A stretch of DNA of 64,000 nucleotides from Bacteroidota bacterium (lineage in GTDB: Bacteria; Bacteroidota; Bacteroidia; 2-12-FULL-35-15): contig CANNHN010000003.1 of the NCBI GenBank assembly GCA_947504725.1, positions 152,945 through 216,944 on the forward strand, written 5' to 3'. The notes beneath the pieces were generated by a model. The model saw nothing but the letters and a program-made list of their open reading frames with translations. It made no database searches and was not told the origin of the DNA. Each line of letters starts with the position of its first letter. Position 1 is the first letter of the stretch. This document shows positions 1-8,763 of this stretch, piece by piece. Both the position numbers and the translations under genes were made by a program.

Positions 1-178
1 GAGTCTTTAAAACAGTGAGTAAATCGAGTGTGGTGTTATCTATGTGATTTGGGCCGTCATCAAAAGTGAGTAGAACTGGTTTGAAACCGGAACTTCCTTT
101 TAGGTTTGGTCGAACGATAGAATAACGCTGAATAGGAAGGATAGAAGAGACCGAGCTGATGTTTTTTAAAACTCTCAT
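1..178 (-). CDS. polysaccharide deacetylase (NodB-like), N-terminal part, cut by window edge
   Basis: The first 59 residues of a minus-strand gene are present and the rest lies outside the window. Translation from the ATG at 178-176 gives MRVLKNISSV followed, near residues 38-44, by TFDDGPN. This is the first conserved motif of the NodB/CE4 polysaccharide deacetylase family, in which the two Asp residues supply the catalytic base and a metal ligand. Members remove N- or O-acetyl groups from peptidoglycan, chitin-like or exopolysaccharides. The start codon overlaps the stop of the upstream GNAT gene as ATGA, so the two are probably translationally coupled. No signal peptide is apparent in the visible part. 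The family call rests on a single motif. Confidence 0.8.
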   Translation of the reverse strand, partial: MRVLKNISSVSSILPIQRYSIVRPNLKGSSGFKPVLLTFDDGPNHIDNTTLDLLTVLKT

Positions 179-678
179 TTTCTTCTTACAGCATATATTA
201 ATTCGTCTTTATATTCTCCATTCTTGAAAAGAGTTTTTTCAAATTTTCCTTCAAAGGTAAATCCTGCTTTTCCCAATACGCTTTGAGATGCTTCATTTGT
301 TCCATACGGACGTGCAAAAATGCGAGTGATGTCGAAATTTAAAAACCCATAGTCTACAATTTGTACAATAGCTTTTGTGATAATGCCATTGCCCCAAAAT
401 GGTTCTCCTAACCAATAACCTAATTCTGCATTTTTACGATGAACATCTTCTTGCGGATGAATGCCAATTCCACCGCAGGCTTCACCGTTAATATCAATTG
501 CAAAAATATTTGTTGGAGTGTTTTTTGTTGCGAATTCAATAAAATTTTTGCCGTTTTCCTTGGTGTATGGATGCGGAAACTTATCGGTCATATTAGCTGC
601 AATCTTCGGATTGTTTGCATACTTAACCAAACTGTCTAAATCATTTATTGTAAATGGGCGAAGGGTGAAGTGCATCAT
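175..678 (-). CDS. GNAT N-acetyltransferase, RimJ/RimL type
   Basis: This 167-residue protein has the layout of RimJ/RimL-like GNATs. The N-terminal segment begins FTLRPFTINDLDSL, a central AELGYWLGEPFWGNGI stretch around residues 85-100 forms the acetyl-CoA binding turn, and NEASQSVLGKAGF near residue 128 is the typical motif B. Such enzymes transfer acetyl from acetyl-CoA to alpha-amino groups of proteins or to small amines; the substrate cannot be read from sequence. Its ATG overlaps the stop codon of the upstream secreted-protein gene by one base (TAATG), and its own stop overlaps the deacetylase start, so three genes look like one operon. A second ATG follows immediately and could also be used. 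Confidence 0.88.
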   Translation of the reverse strand: MMHFTLRPFTINDLDSLVKYANNPKIAANMTDKFPHPYTKENGKNFIEFATKNTPTNIFAIDINGEACGGIGIHPQEDVHRKNAELGYWLGEPFWGNGIITKAIVQIVDYGFLNFDITRIFARPYGTNEASQSVLGKAGFTFEGKFEKTLFKNGEYKDELIYAVRRK

Positions 679-1373
679 TATTTATGATTTTCATCTAACG
701 CTAATTTTTTATCTCTCATCGCTAATTCCCATCCAGCAGGGAAAATAGCATTGTTGTCTTGTGTCATTGCTTTCATTATTTCCATCACACGCCTTTGAAT
801 CTGAGGAGAGATTTCATAAAATTCTTTATCAACTTTTGTATTTCGTTGAGAATCCAATTCCCCATTTTGATGTCTGATTCCACATTTTTTGTTCTCATAA
901 TAAATGAGAATTTTTAATCTACCATCACCCGTTGAATTAATTCCAGAAGTGCCATAAGTAATAATTGGTTCAATTATTTTATCTCCGTTAATATCATTTA
1001 ACTCAATGTATTTACTCCAAAACCAAATAGACTTTTCCTCTGAAACTTCATTTTTCTTTAATCTAAAATCGTTGATCGTCCATTGAATAGTAAGTTTGCT
1101 TGAATCTGCCTTAATGTTAAAAGCCTTTATTGTATCATTTATGAGTTTGTCACCCAATTTGTTTTCAGTAAGTACTAAATAATGCTTTCCTAATTTGTCG
1201 TTGTATTCATAAGCTCTAAAAATCGGAAATCGAATTCCTAATTCCTTCTTTATTGCAGCAGTAAAAACTGTTTGAACGATAGAATCAGTTAAGACTTTAC
1301 TTTCTACGATCGGTTTTTGTCCGAAAGTAAATTGAGGAAACAAGAAGAATATAAGAATGTAAATAGATTTCAT
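678..1373 (-). CDS. secreted protein of unknown function (possibly M949_RS01915-like family)
   Basis: This 231-residue protein starts with a clear signal peptide (MKSIYILIFFLFPQFTFGQ, cleavage probably after FGQ). The mature part contains DINGDKIIEPIITYGTSGIN and a following LKILIYYENKKCGIRHQNGE stretch, ending in a segment with AIFPAGW. The overall pattern resembles a Bacteroidota family labelled M949_RS01915 surface polysaccharide biosynthesis protein in public annotation; I recall that name from memory and could not test it. No catalytic motif is recognisable. It is the first gene of a tightly overlapping minus-strand group with the GNAT and deacetylase genes. The function is unknown. Confidence 0.7.
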   Translation of the reverse strand: MKSIYILIFFLFPQFTFGQKPIVESKVLTDSIVQTVFTAAIKKELGIRFPIFRAYEYNDKLGKHYLVLTENKLGDKLINDTIKAFNIKADSSKLTIQWTINDFRLKKNEVSEEKSIWFWSKYIELNDINGDKIIEPIITYGTSGINSTGDGRLKILIYYENKKCGIRHQNGELDSQRNTKVDKEFYEISPQIQRRVMEIMKAMTQDNNAIFPAGWELAMRDKKLALDENHK

Positions 1374-1400
1374 TTTGTGATTATTTAATTACTAATATAC

Positions 1401-1434
1401 AAAAAAAACGCCCTCCAATTTGGAAAGCGTTTTC
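1401..1434 (-). terminator. intrinsic terminator of gdhA
   Basis: The arms AAAACGC (1405-1411) and GCGTTTT (1427-1433) enclose an inner TCCAA/TTGGA stem. Read on the minus strand the hairpin is followed by a run of eight T. It lies 50 bases past the glutamate dehydrogenase stop. Confidence 0.85.
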
Positions 1435-1483
1435 TAATAGTGATTTGAGTTCATCCTCCTGTCCCTTTTGAAGGGGGACAAAA

Positions 1484-2752
1484 TTAATAGTGTCCTCTTG
1501 CTTTTATACCCAACTCTACTTTTTTCAAAGCAGTGATATAAGCACCAATTCGCATAGTGGTTTTATATTGTTGTCCGTTGTTCCAAACACTTTCGAAAGC
1601 CAGTGACATTGAGGCATCGTGTTTTGTATTTACTTCATCTTCCGACCAATAATAACCTTGGTTATTTTGTACCCACTCGAAATAAGAAACAGTTACACCA
1701 CCACCATTTGCCAAAATATCTGGAACTACGATAATTCCTTTTTCTTGTAAAACGTGATCTGCTTCAGCTGTTGTTGGTCCGTTTGCACCTTCAACAATTA
1801 ATTTAGCTTTAACGTTATGAGCAACATCTTCAGTGATTACATTTTGTAAAGCCGCAGGAACTAAAACATCTACGTTAGCAGTTAAAAGTTCAGCTGCTTT
1901 AATTTCAACTCCACCTGTAAATCCTTTTAATACGTTTCCGTTAGCTTTAGCATAATCCAAAGCCGCTTTGATATCGATTCCTTTTTCGTTCCAAAGTGTT
2001 GCCGTATGATCACCAATTGCACAAACCTTAATTCCTTGTTCAAACAAGAAACGAGCAGCATGTGAACCAACATTACCAAAACCTTGTACTGCACAAGTTG
2101 ATTTTTTAGGATCCATGTTCATCTTTTTCAAAGCAGCCATAGTTGCAACCATTACACCGCGACCAGTTGCCGCATCACGACCTAATGAACCACCTAAACC
2201 AACTGGTTTTCCAGTTGTAACACCGGGAAAATTACCACGATGAACTTTGTTGTATGCTTCTACTAACCAAGCCATTTCTCTTCCGCTTGTTCCCATATCT
2301 GGAGCAGGAATATCTCTGGTTGGACCAAATACATCTGCTAAAGCAACTGTATATGCTTTTGTTAATCTTTCTAATTCTCCAATACTCATTTTGCGTGGAT
2401 CACATTTGATTCCACCTTTCGCACCGCCATAAGGCAAGTTGGCTACAGCACATTTGAATGTCATCCATGCCGAAAGTGCTTTTACTTCGTCATCACAAAC
2501 ATCCATTGCATAACGGATTCCACCTTTTGATGGCCCTAATACAGTTGAATGAACTGTTCTATACCCTTCAAAAACTTGTAATTTCCCATCATCCATTACT
2601 ACTGGAAGACTCACTTTTACTTGTTTCTGTGGATTTCTTAATACTGAGGTAACTTCTTCTGATAAACCATAAATCTTTGCCGCCACGTCAAGTCTGGCAA
2701 GAACTGCATCAAACATACTGTCGTGACTTTCTACTGTTGTCTTAGTTGTCAT
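1484..2752 (-). CDS. gdhA: Glu/Leu/Phe/Val family dehydrogenase, probably glutamate dehydrogenase
   Basis: This 422-residue protein is of the usual length for hexameric type I Glu dehydrogenases. The substrate-domain motif PYGGAKGG at residues 107-114 carries the catalytic lysine, PDMGT follows near 151, and the nucleotide-binding glycine motif GFGNVG is at about 224-229. The enzyme interconverts glutamate and 2-oxoglutarate plus ammonium with NAD(P)H, linking nitrogen assimilation to the TCA cycle. Leucine or valine dehydrogenase is less likely because those proteins are shorter, about 350 residues. It is a single-gene unit with its own terminator. The 150-base upstream gap before cdsA shows no convincing TAnnTTTG promoter element. 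Confidence 0.93.
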   Translation of the reverse strand: MTTKTTVESHDSMFDAVLARLDVAAKIYGLSEEVTSVLRNPQKQVKVSLPVVMDDGKLQVFEGYRTVHSTVLGPSKGGIRYAMDVCDDEVKALSAWMTFKCAVANLPYGGAKGGIKCDPRKMSIGELERLTKAYTVALADVFGPTRDIPAPDMGTSGREMAWLVEAYNKVHRGNFPGVTTGKPVGLGGSLGRDAATGRGVMVATMAALKKMNMDPKKSTCAVQGFGNVGSHAARFLFEQGIKVCAIGDHTATLWNEKGIDIKAALDYAKANGNVLKGFTGGVEIKAAELLTANVDVLVPAALQNVITEDVAHNVKAKLIVEGANGPTTAEADHVLQEKGIIVVPDILANGGGVTVSYFEWVQNNQGYYWSEDEVNTKHDASMSLAFESVWNNGQQYKTTMRIGAYITALKKVELGIKARGHY

Positions 2753-2902
2753 AAATTTTTATGTTCGGTTCCGTATTTTTAGAGAGTCGGAACGCATTAA
2801 AGTCTGCGAATTTAAGTAAAATTATAAACTAACTAAAATGTAATCGTTAAAAGTAAGGTTTGATTCGCCTAAAATAGCTTTTTTACCCCTTTTTTAATGT
2901 TT

Positions 2903-3730
2903 TTATGGGTATAAGTGGTGGAAATACTGCGACAGATATAAATAGGTGAATACAAATGGGGTAGCCATAAGCAGACTGTCAAATCGGTCCAGAATTCCGC
3001 CATGACCAGGCAATAGTTTACCCGAATCCTTCACATTTTTGCTTCTTTTGTACAAAGATTCCACCAAATCGCCCAAAGTTCCAATAACTATTAGAATAGC
3101 GGCAATAACCATCCAATCGATAATACTGAAACCAGTATACCATTTTGAGATGATAAATACCACTATGTAGCTCGCAATTGCTCCTCCGATGCTTCCTTCC
3201 CACGATTTCCCCGGTGATACTCTTGGAAATAGTTTTCTTTTTCCAAATGCCGATCCAGCCAAATAAGCACCCGAATCATTGCTCCAAAGGATGAAAAAGA
3301 AGCCAAACAGCAATTCGTAGCTATATGTTCCTGTATATGTTACCAAATAGTTTAATAATGAAAATGGAACAGCTACGTATACAATTCCTAAAATGGTAAA
3401 AGCTATGTTTCGAAAAGGATTTGTTGCTTTTGTGTATAGCTCTGCTATAAAGATTAAAAACACTAACGGAATATTGATTATTAATAAGTGTGCATCATAA
3501 CCCATGCAAACAATTGCTGTGGTTACAAAAATACTTCCTCCTACAATTGTCCCGATATATTTTTGTGGTTTGTTTTCTCCTTTTTCAGAAAGTTTATAAA
3601 ATTCCCAAACGCCTAAAATTGTTACAACAAAAAATAAAATAGAGAAGGAGAGTTGATTGTAATAAGTACAGCCCAAAAGAACTGCAACAAATGCACCAGC
3701 GGTAAGAGTACGTTTAAAAAAGTTGTTCAT
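2903..3730 (-). CDS. cdsA: phosphatidate cytidylyltransferase
   Basis: This integral membrane protein of 275 residues has about eight hydrophobic segments. Near the C-terminus is the CdsA signature, with SLYKRSKNVKDSG followed by LLPGHGGILDRFDS (about residues 227-255), where Lys, Asp and the HGG-DR residues bind CTP and Mg. SPGKSWEGSIGG lies around residue 168. It makes CDP-diacylglycerol from phosphatidate and CTP at the inner membrane, the branch point for phosphatidylethanolamine and phosphatidylglycerol synthesis. It is the last gene of the rsfS-ftsH-LUD-cdsA group, an order recurrent in Bacteroidota. A structured repeat separates it from the LUD gene. Confidence 0.95.
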   Translation of the reverse strand: MNNFFKRTLTAGAFVAVLLGCTYYNQLSFSILFFVVTILGVWEFYKLSEKGENKPQKYIGTIVGGSIFVTTAIVCMGYDAHLLIINIPLVFLIFIAELYTKATNPFRNIAFTILGIVYVAVPFSLLNYLVTYTGTYSYELLFGFFFILWSNDSGAYLAGSAFGKRKLFPRVSPGKSWEGSIGGAIASYIVVFIISKWYTGFSIIDWMVIAAILIVIGTLGDLVESLYKRSKNVKDSGKLLPGHGGILDRFDSLLMATPFVFTYLYLSQYFHHLYP

Positions 3731-3734
3731 TTTT

Positions 3735-3835
3735 TCGTTACGTCATCCCGTGCTACGACACGGGATCTGTTAATTAGTAATTCGAGTCTTTATCGAGAGA
3801 TACCGTGTCGCGGCATGGTATGGCAGTTGCGATAA
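3735..3835. repeat. intergenic REP-like element with two inverted copies
   Basis: The first unit contains ATCCCGTG-CTACGA-CACGGGAT (about 3746-3767). A second, diverged unit in inverse orientation (about 3801-3826) contains ATACCGTG and CATGGTAT. The reverse complement of the second unit aligns to the first with roughly 22 of 27 identities by eye. GTCATCCCGTG recurs at 56265, so this belongs to a dispersed family. It fills the gap between cdsA and the LUD gene and could form one long hairpin or two short ones in the transcript. Confidence 0.75.
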
Positions 3836-3849
3836 TGGCACGTTGCCTT

Positions 3850-4503
3850 CTAATCACTATGCACATCATCAATCAAAAAAACAAATATTTCTTTTGGTCC
3901 GTGTGCGCCTTGTACTAATGTTTTTTCAATATCGGCTGTTTTGCTAGGGCCGGTAATTGTTGAAATCATCGATGGTAGTTTATCGCTATATTTTTCTTTT
4001 ATAAATTTCAACCCATCTTTGATATTGTCCATTAATTGAGAAGTGTATGCAACAACAATGTGAAAGTTGGCATACACGGGTAATTTTCTTCCTGATGCTT
4101 GTTTGGACGTAATCATTACACTTCCTGTTCGTGCAATTAAACATTCGCATAGTGTAATACCAATATCGGTTGCTAATAAATCTTCTTCTTTGTCAGAGAA
4201 TTTTATTTTTGCTTTTTTTAGGATGTCTTTTATTTTTGGTTCCAAACAAAATAAATGTTTCCATTCATTGTCTTTTATAATCCAATCAAAGTTCTCGATG
4301 AATTCAGCTTCGTTTTCGCAAAAAATAAATTTCCCATTGAGTGCTGTGAAATTTTGTGCGAATTGCATTTCAAGAGATTCTTCTGAAGCAGTAAATATTT
4401 CAGAATCGGTGTCAATGTCACCAATCTCTTGAGAAGATTTATGAATCAACGCCTTTCGGATTTTTTTTAAAATTTTCTCTTTAGAAGTAGTACTGTCGCG
4501 CAT
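3850..4503 (-). CDS. LUD domain protein (LutC/YkgG-like)
   Basis: This 217-residue protein ends with the LUD-domain pattern: ATDIGITLCECLIARTGSVM in the middle, then a segment with HIVVAYTSQLMDNI, and a C-terminal TGPSKTADIEKTLVQGAHGP. In LutABC systems the LutC subunit takes part in L-lactate oxidation with iron-sulfur partners. No lutA or lutB lies nearby; the gene sits between ftsH and cdsA, the normal place for this stand-alone paralogue in Bacteroidota. Its role is therefore unclear and may not concern lactate. The first part (residues 1-60) is charged and poorly conserved in appearance. The family call is firm, the function is not. Confidence 0.85.
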   Translation of the reverse strand: MRDSTTSKEKILKKIRKALIHKSSQEIGDIDTDSEIFTASEESLEMQFAQNFTALNGKFIFCENEAEFIENFDWIIKDNEWKHLFCLEPKIKDILKKAKIKFSDKEEDLLATDIGITLCECLIARTGSVMITSKQASGRKLPVYANFHIVVAYTSQLMDNIKDGLKFIKEKYSDKLPSMISTITGPSKTADIEKTLVQGAHGPKEIFVFLIDDVHSD

Positions 4504-4516
4504 AATAGTTGGAACG

Positions 4517-4540
4517 CCCTTCGACTCCGCTCAGGGTGAC
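4517..4540. repeat. dispersed CTTCGACTCCG repeat, copy 1
   Basis: CCTTCGACTCCGCTCAGG followed by GTGAC lies just upstream of the LUD start. It matches positions 45083-45106 at about 21 of 24 bases. CCT and AGG ends can pair. It belongs to a small intergenic repeat type that I know from many bacterial genomes. Confidence 0.6.
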
Positions 4541-4568
4541 AATTAATTAATACTAATCTGTGTGTTAT

Positions 4569-4600
4569 AAAAAGGGAACGTCTTTCGACATTCCCTTTTT
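4569..4600 (-). terminator. terminator after ftsH
   Basis: A perfect inverted repeat, AAAAAGGGAA (4569-4578) and TTCCCTTTTT (4591-4600), sits 20 bases beyond the ftsH stop. Both flanks are T/A tracts, so it could work in either direction. Transcripts of rsfS-ftsH probably end here in part, with read-through to the LUD gene and cdsA. Confidence 0.75.
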
Positions 4601-4619
4601 ATTTTATTTATTGATCAAC

Positions 4620-6722
4620 CTAAAATAAAGTGTTTATTGGTTTTTCAGGTTCTGTATCTTTTTTCTCTTCTGCCTTTTTTTCTTCTGCTTTTGGTTCTTC
4701 TTTTTTCTCTTCTACTTTTGTTTCTGATTTTACTTCTGCACTTGGAGAGATATGAGAATCTGCTTTTATTAATGGTAATTCTTCTTTATCAAAAGGACGT
4801 TTACCAAAAATAAGTTCTAAATCTTCTTTGAAGATAACTTCCTTATCCAATAACTTTTCAGCCAATAGCGTAAGCAAATGTTTGTTTTTTGAAAGAATAT
4901 CTTTCGCTCTGATATAAGCGGTTTCAATCATCTTGCTAACTTCTTCATCAATAATTTGTGCAGTACGTTCGCTGTAGGGTTTAGTGAAACCATATTCGTT
5001 AGCCCCTGTTGAGTCGTAATAACTTATGTTGCCAAGCTTAGCGTTTAGTCCATATACGGTAATCATAGCGTGTGCTTGCTTCGTTACTTTTTCTAAGTCG
5101 CTCAAAGCGCCTGTAGAAATTTTTCCAAAAATAATTTCTTCTGCAGCTCTTCCACCAAGTGTTGCGCACATTTCATCCAACAATTGTTCTGTAGTTGTAA
5201 TTTGACGTTCTTCTGGCAAATACCAAGCAGCACCCAATGAACGTCCGCGAGGAACGATGGTTACTTTTATCAATGGATGGGCATGTTCTAACAACCAACT
5301 TGTTGCAGCATGTCCCGCTTCATGATAAGCAATAACTTTTTTCTCATGGACAGAAATGATTTTATTTTTCTTTTCCAATCCGCCAATGATACGATCAACA
5401 GCATCAAGAAAGTCTTGTTTTTGAATTACAGTTTTGTCGTGACGTGCAGCAATTAAAGCTGCTTCATTACAAATGTTCGCGATATCAGCACCAGAAAAAC
5501 CTGGAGTTTGTTTTGCGAGGAAATCAATATCCACAGTTGCATCTAATTTTAATGGTTTTAAATGCACTTTAAAAATGTCTTTACGTTCATTTAAATCTGG
5601 CATGTCAACGTAAATTTGTCTATCGAAACGACCAGCACGCATTAAGGCTCTATCTAAAATATCAGCACGGTTGGTAGCAGCTAAAATAATTACTCCGCTA
5701 TTTGTACCAAAGCCATCCATCTCTGTTAATAATTGATTTAAGGTGTTTTCGCGTTCATCATTTCCTCCTTGTGCTGGATTTTTTCCGCGTGCTCTACCAA
5801 TGGCGTCAATCTCATCAATGAAAATAATACATGGAGATTTTTCTTTTGCTTGTCGAAACAAATCACGTACACGTGAGGCTCCAACTCCAACAAACATTTC
5901 CACAAAATCAGAACCAGACAATGAGAAAAATGGAACTTTTGCTTCACCTGCAACAGCCTTTGCTAAAAGGGTTTTACCAGTTCCTGGAGGGCCTACTAAT
6001 AATGCACCTTTTGGAATTTTTGCACCAAGTGCCGTGTATTTTTTCGGATTTTTAAGAAAGTCAACAATTTCTTTAATTTCTACTTTTGCTCCTTCTAAAC
6101 CAGCAACATCGTTAAAGGTGATGTTCACATTTGTGTTTTTATCAAACAAAGTTGCTTTTGATTTTCCGATGTTGAATATCTGTCCGCCACCGCCTCCGCC
6201 ACCCATTCGTCTCATGATAATAATCCAAATTACTATCATTAATACAATAGGAATTAACCAGCCCAACGCATCTGTCCATGATGTACGATTCTCACTTTGA
6301 GCATCGATTCTTTCAGAAGGAAGAAAATCTTTTTGTGCTTCGTTTATGCGTAAGTTAAATTGGTCTTCAGTAGATATGTTTACTTTGTAATGTGGTCCAT
6401 CTTTTAACTTTTCAAGTTTATCTGCGGCATATTGTGGTTGAGTGAAGAATTCTTTTTTGATTGAAATTTCCGCATATTTCTCATTAGGAATGAGCACAAT
6501 TTTTTGAACGTGATGTTGTTTAAGCATCGTTTCAATAAATTCATTTGTGCTTTTTTCTTTTAAAGGAGCAGATGCAAATACTACTTGCATAAGAATTATA
6601 GCAACTGCTATAATTCCATAAATCCAATAAAAATTAAATGGGTTTTTTGGAATAGTAGGCTTTTTTGGAAATTTACTTTTCTCAGAAGAGTTGTTATCCG
6701 ATGATTTTTCTTGCTCGCTCAT
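4620..6722 (-). CDS. ftsH: ATP-dependent zinc metalloprotease FtsH
   Basis: This 700-residue membrane protease has transmembrane segments near residues 33-50 and 153-170 flanking a periplasmic domain, then a glycine-rich linker. The AAA domain has Walker A GPPGTGKT (244-251), Walker [12 protein letters not shown] (299-309) and the second region of homology with [11 protein letters not shown]. The peptidase motif HEAGH is at 467-471, and the third zinc ligand is likely Asp in GALSDLEK. The Lys/Glu-rich tail (about 655-695) is low complexity. It degrades misassembled membrane proteins and selected regulators at the inner membrane. It is 18 bases downstream of rsfS and in the same operon. Confidence 0.97.
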   Translation of the reverse strand: MSEQEKSSDNNSSEKSKFPKKPTIPKNPFNFYWIYGIIAVAIILMQVVFASAPLKEKSTNEFIETMLKQHHVQKIVLIPNEKYAEISIKKEFFTQPQYAADKLEKLKDGPHYKVNISTEDQFNLRINEAQKDFLPSERIDAQSENRTSWTDALGWLIPIVLMIVIWIIIMRRMGGGGGGGQIFNIGKSKATLFDKNTNVNITFNDVAGLEGAKVEIKEIVDFLKNPKKYTALGAKIPKGALLVGPPGTGKTLLAKAVAGEAKVPFFSLSGSDFVEMFVGVGASRVRDLFRQAKEKSPCIIFIDEIDAIGRARGKNPAQGGNDERENTLNQLLTEMDGFGTNSGVIILAATNRADILDRALMRAGRFDRQIYVDMPDLNERKDIFKVHLKPLKLDATVDIDFLAKQTPGFSGADIANICNEAALIAARHDKTVIQKQDFLDAVDRIIGGLEKKNKIISVHEKKVIAYHEAGHAATSWLLEHAHPLIKVTIVPRGRSLGAAWYLPEERQITTTEQLLDEMCATLGGRAAEEIIFGKISTGALSDLEKVTKQAHAMITVYGLNAKLGNISYYDSTGANEYGFTKPYSERTAQIIDEEVSKMIETAYIRAKDILSKNKHLLTLLAEKLLDKEVIFKEDLELIFGKRPFDKEELPLIKADSHISPSAEVKSETKVEEKKEEPKAEEKKAEEKKDTEPEKPINTLF

Positions 6723-6740
6723 TTATGTCTTTCTAAATAT

Positions 6741-7370
6741 TTATTTATCAAATGCAATTTGCGTTACTTCAGCATCAGCCCATAACGATTCTAAATTATA
6801 AAAATTACGAACTTCTGTTTGAAAAATGTGCACAACTACAGTAACGTAATCGACTAAAATCCATTCTGAATTTTCAAATCCTTCTTTACGATATGGGCGT
6901 TCGCCTGTTAATTTTTTTACCATTACTTCAACAGAGCCAGCAATCGCATTTACTTGCGTGCTTGAATCAGCTTGGCAAATAATAAAATAATCACATACTC
7001 TATTGTGAACATCTTGTAAGTTTAGAACAGAAATATTTCTTCCCTTCACTTCCAATATACCTTCAACAATTGCATCAGCAAGAAGTTCAGTTGGACTTTT
7101 AGTTTTTTTAGATTCTGGTTTCGAAACAGCTTTAGTTGCTATTTTCGTTGGCTTAGAAATTACTTTTTTTGTTACAACAGCTTTTTGCGGAGCAGTTTTT
7201 TTAGGTGAAACAGCTTTCGTGGTAGTTGTTTTTTTTGCAGCCTTTTTTACTGTTGCTTTTGCAACTTTTGTAGCGACTTTCTTTGCTGGTGTTTTTGCAA
7301 CTTTCTTTTCTTTTGCTGATGTCTTCTTTACAGCTGCTTTTTTTACTGGTGCTACTTTCTTTTTCGCCAT
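6741..7370 (-). CDS. rsfS: ribosome silencing factor RsfS with Lys/Ala-rich N-terminal tail
   Basis: Residues about 90-209 form the RsfS/Iojap domain: LLADAIVEGILEVKG, then a segment with VCDYFIICQADSSTQVNAIA, and later PYRKEGFENSEWILVDYVTV. The family binds ribosomal protein uL14 and prevents subunit joining under starvation. Typical RsfS proteins are 105-135 residues; here about 88 extra residues precede the domain, made almost only of Lys, Ala, Thr, Val and Pro with repeated AKK/KKA patterns, like histone H1 or bacterial Hc1/AlgP tails. The ATG at 7370 is used because the reading frame is continuous and the tail has normal codons; a later start would need non-ATG initiation. It is the first gene of the ftsH operon and divergent from birA. 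Confidence 0.93.
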   Translation of the reverse strand: MAKKKVAPVKKAAVKKTSAKEKKVAKTPAKKVATKVAKATVKKAAKKTTTTKAVSPKKTAPQKAVVTKKVISKPTKIATKAVSKPESKKTKSPTELLADAIVEGILEVKGRNISVLNLQDVHNRVCDYFIICQADSSTQVNAIAGSVEVMVKKLTGERPYRKEGFENSEWILVDYVTVVVHIFQTEVRNFYNLESLWADAEVTQIAFDK

Positions 7371-7449
7371 TGACGGATATATCTATTTTATTACTTTCTT
7401 TGCTAAATGATTATTCACAAAAATAATCAAATCTTTCGCAAAACTCTCA

Positions 7450-8217
7450 ATGAAAACATTATTTGTAGGGCAAAATAGCATTCATGTTGAGTCGGTTGAT
7501 TCTACCAACAGTTATGCCAGTGAAATGTTACGCCAAATTGAGCTCTCTGAAGGCAGTATAATATATACTTTTGAGCAGTTAAATGGGCGTGGACAAAGAG
7601 GAAATACTTGGGAGAGCGAACCCCTTAAAAACGTGGCTTTGAGCCTTGTTTTGTATCCTAAGTTTTTGGCAATTGAGAAGCAGTTTCTACTCACTAAAAT
7701 CACCTCTTTAGCGGTCGCTGACTTAATGGCAGAATTGCTTAAAGATGTCATTAATCCTAAGGAAATTAAAATAAAGTGGCCCAATGATATTTATGTAAAT
7801 ACAAAGAAAATTGCAGGAATATTGATTGAAAACACCTTAAAAGAGGTGTCAATAGTTAGCTCGATTATCGGAATTGGTATTAATATAAATCAACAGAATT
7901 TCAATTCTGTTAATGCCGTTTCGCTTGCGATGCTTTCTAATAAAGACTTTGATCTGATATATGTAATTGAGCGTTTGTGCGTTTATTTGGAAGCACGGTA
8001 CTTACAGTTAAAGTCGAATAAGTTTGAGCAGATTGATAAAGCCTATATGGAGCGATTGTACCTAAACGGTGCCTGGGCAAACTTTGTGTTTTCAGAAACA
8101 GTTTTTGAAGGTAAAATCAATGGAGTTTCTAAATTAGGAAAGCTACAAATTGAGATGAAAAGTGGTGAAACAAAGGAGTTTGATTTAAAAGAAGTTGCTT
8201 TTGCAGACAATGTATAA
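7450..8217 (+). CDS. birA: biotin--[acetyl-CoA-carboxylase] ligase
   Basis: This 255-residue protein has the catalytic biotin/lipoate ligase fold. GRGQRGNTW (46-54) is the biotinyl-AMP loop, KWPNDIYV is at 109-116 and KKIAGILIE follows. It activates biotin with ATP and transfers it to the lysine of BCCP-type domains such as that of acetyl-CoA carboxylase. There is no N-terminal winged helix, so it is a group I enzyme that cannot repress biotin genes. The short C-terminal domain (ELKEVAFAD region) matches the SH3-like cap. It is transcribed away from rsfS with 79 bases between the two starts. Confidence 0.95.
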   Translation: MKTLFVGQNSIHVESVDSTNSYASEMLRQIELSEGSIIYTFEQLNGRGQRGNTWESEPLKNVALSLVLYPKFLAIEKQFLLTKITSLAVADLMAELLKDVINPKEIKIKWPNDIYVNTKKIAGILIENTLKEVSIVSSIIGIGININQQNFNSVNAVSLAMLSNKDFDLIYVIERLCVYLEARYLQLKSNKFEQIDKAYMERLYLNGAWANFVFSETVFEGKINGVSKLGKLQIEMKSGETKEFDLKEVAFADNV

Positions 8218-8284
8218 TGGTTGATGGGAGATGAAAGATGTGAAATGTATGATGTAATGATGGATTTTAATGGCATCAACCATT
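8216..8284. repeat. 11-bp inverted repeat after birA
   Basis: AATGGTTGATG (8216-8226) and CATCAACCATT (8274-8284) are exact reverse complements around a spacer rich in GATG/AATG. The element starts at the last codon of birA and occupies the gap to the convergent SRPBCC gene. It may act as an inefficient bidirectional terminator, though it has no T tract. Confidence 0.55.
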
Positions 8285-8311
8285 TACCATTTTCCCTTTT
8301 CCATCTTCCCT

Positions 8312-8716
8312 TTACTTAATATCCTTCATTTTATGTGCTAGCATATTGAAGAAATTTCCCAATGGCTTTTCTACCATCATTTTAATCATTGGGTTCATGT
8401 CTGACTCAAAAGTTAATTGTCCGATGCAGTTGCTAGCATCTTTTTCGGTTATCAAAACAAATAATTTAAATTCAAAAGGAACTTTCCCGTGAGAGGTAAT
8501 GGTGATTTTAGAAACAGGCGTTTTTTCAATTATTTTCATTCCAATGTTTGCCATTCCATTAATTGTAAAAGAACACTCCTCGGAAGTCGATGTCCAGTTT
8601 GTAACTTGAGAGGGCATGAGTGCTTGAAAGTTATTAAAGTCGCTTAAATAGTTGAATATTTTTTCAGCAGAGTTTGAAATTTCTACTTTTTCGCTTTCTA
8701 TTTTAGTTATGGACAT
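8312..8716 (-). CDS. SRPBCC (START-like) family protein
   Basis: This 134-residue protein has the coenzyme Q-binding/polyketide cyclase-like SRPBCC layout. The N-terminal strand-helix VEISNSAEKIFNYLSDFNNF is followed by a beta-rich core (TSTSEECSFTINGMANIG, KITITSHGKV) and a long C-terminal helix with ending NFFNMLAHKMKDI. The family binds hydrophobic ligands in a helix-grip cavity; no catalytic residues can be assigned. It lies directly downstream of pyrE (48-base gap) on the same strand and may be co-transcribed. This SRPBCC-next-to-pyrE arrangement fits what I remember from Bacteroidota genomes. Ligand and role are unknown. Confidence 0.8.
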   Translation of the reverse strand: MSITKIESEKVEISNSAEKIFNYLSDFNNFQALMPSQVTNWTSTSEECSFTINGMANIGMKIIEKTPVSKITITSHGKVPFEFKLFVLITEKDASNCIGQLTFESDMNPMIKMMVEKPLGNFFNMLAHKMKDIK

Positions 8717-8763
8717 AGTGTTTGAAAATTGAAAAATTATAAATTGAAAAATTTAGTTTTTTA

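Noticed and set aside
1456-1480. GTCCC...GGGGGAC hairpin after gdhA as a second terminator
   Set aside because: It has no T tract and overlaps the repeat type seen at 45144; the real terminator is at 1401-1434.
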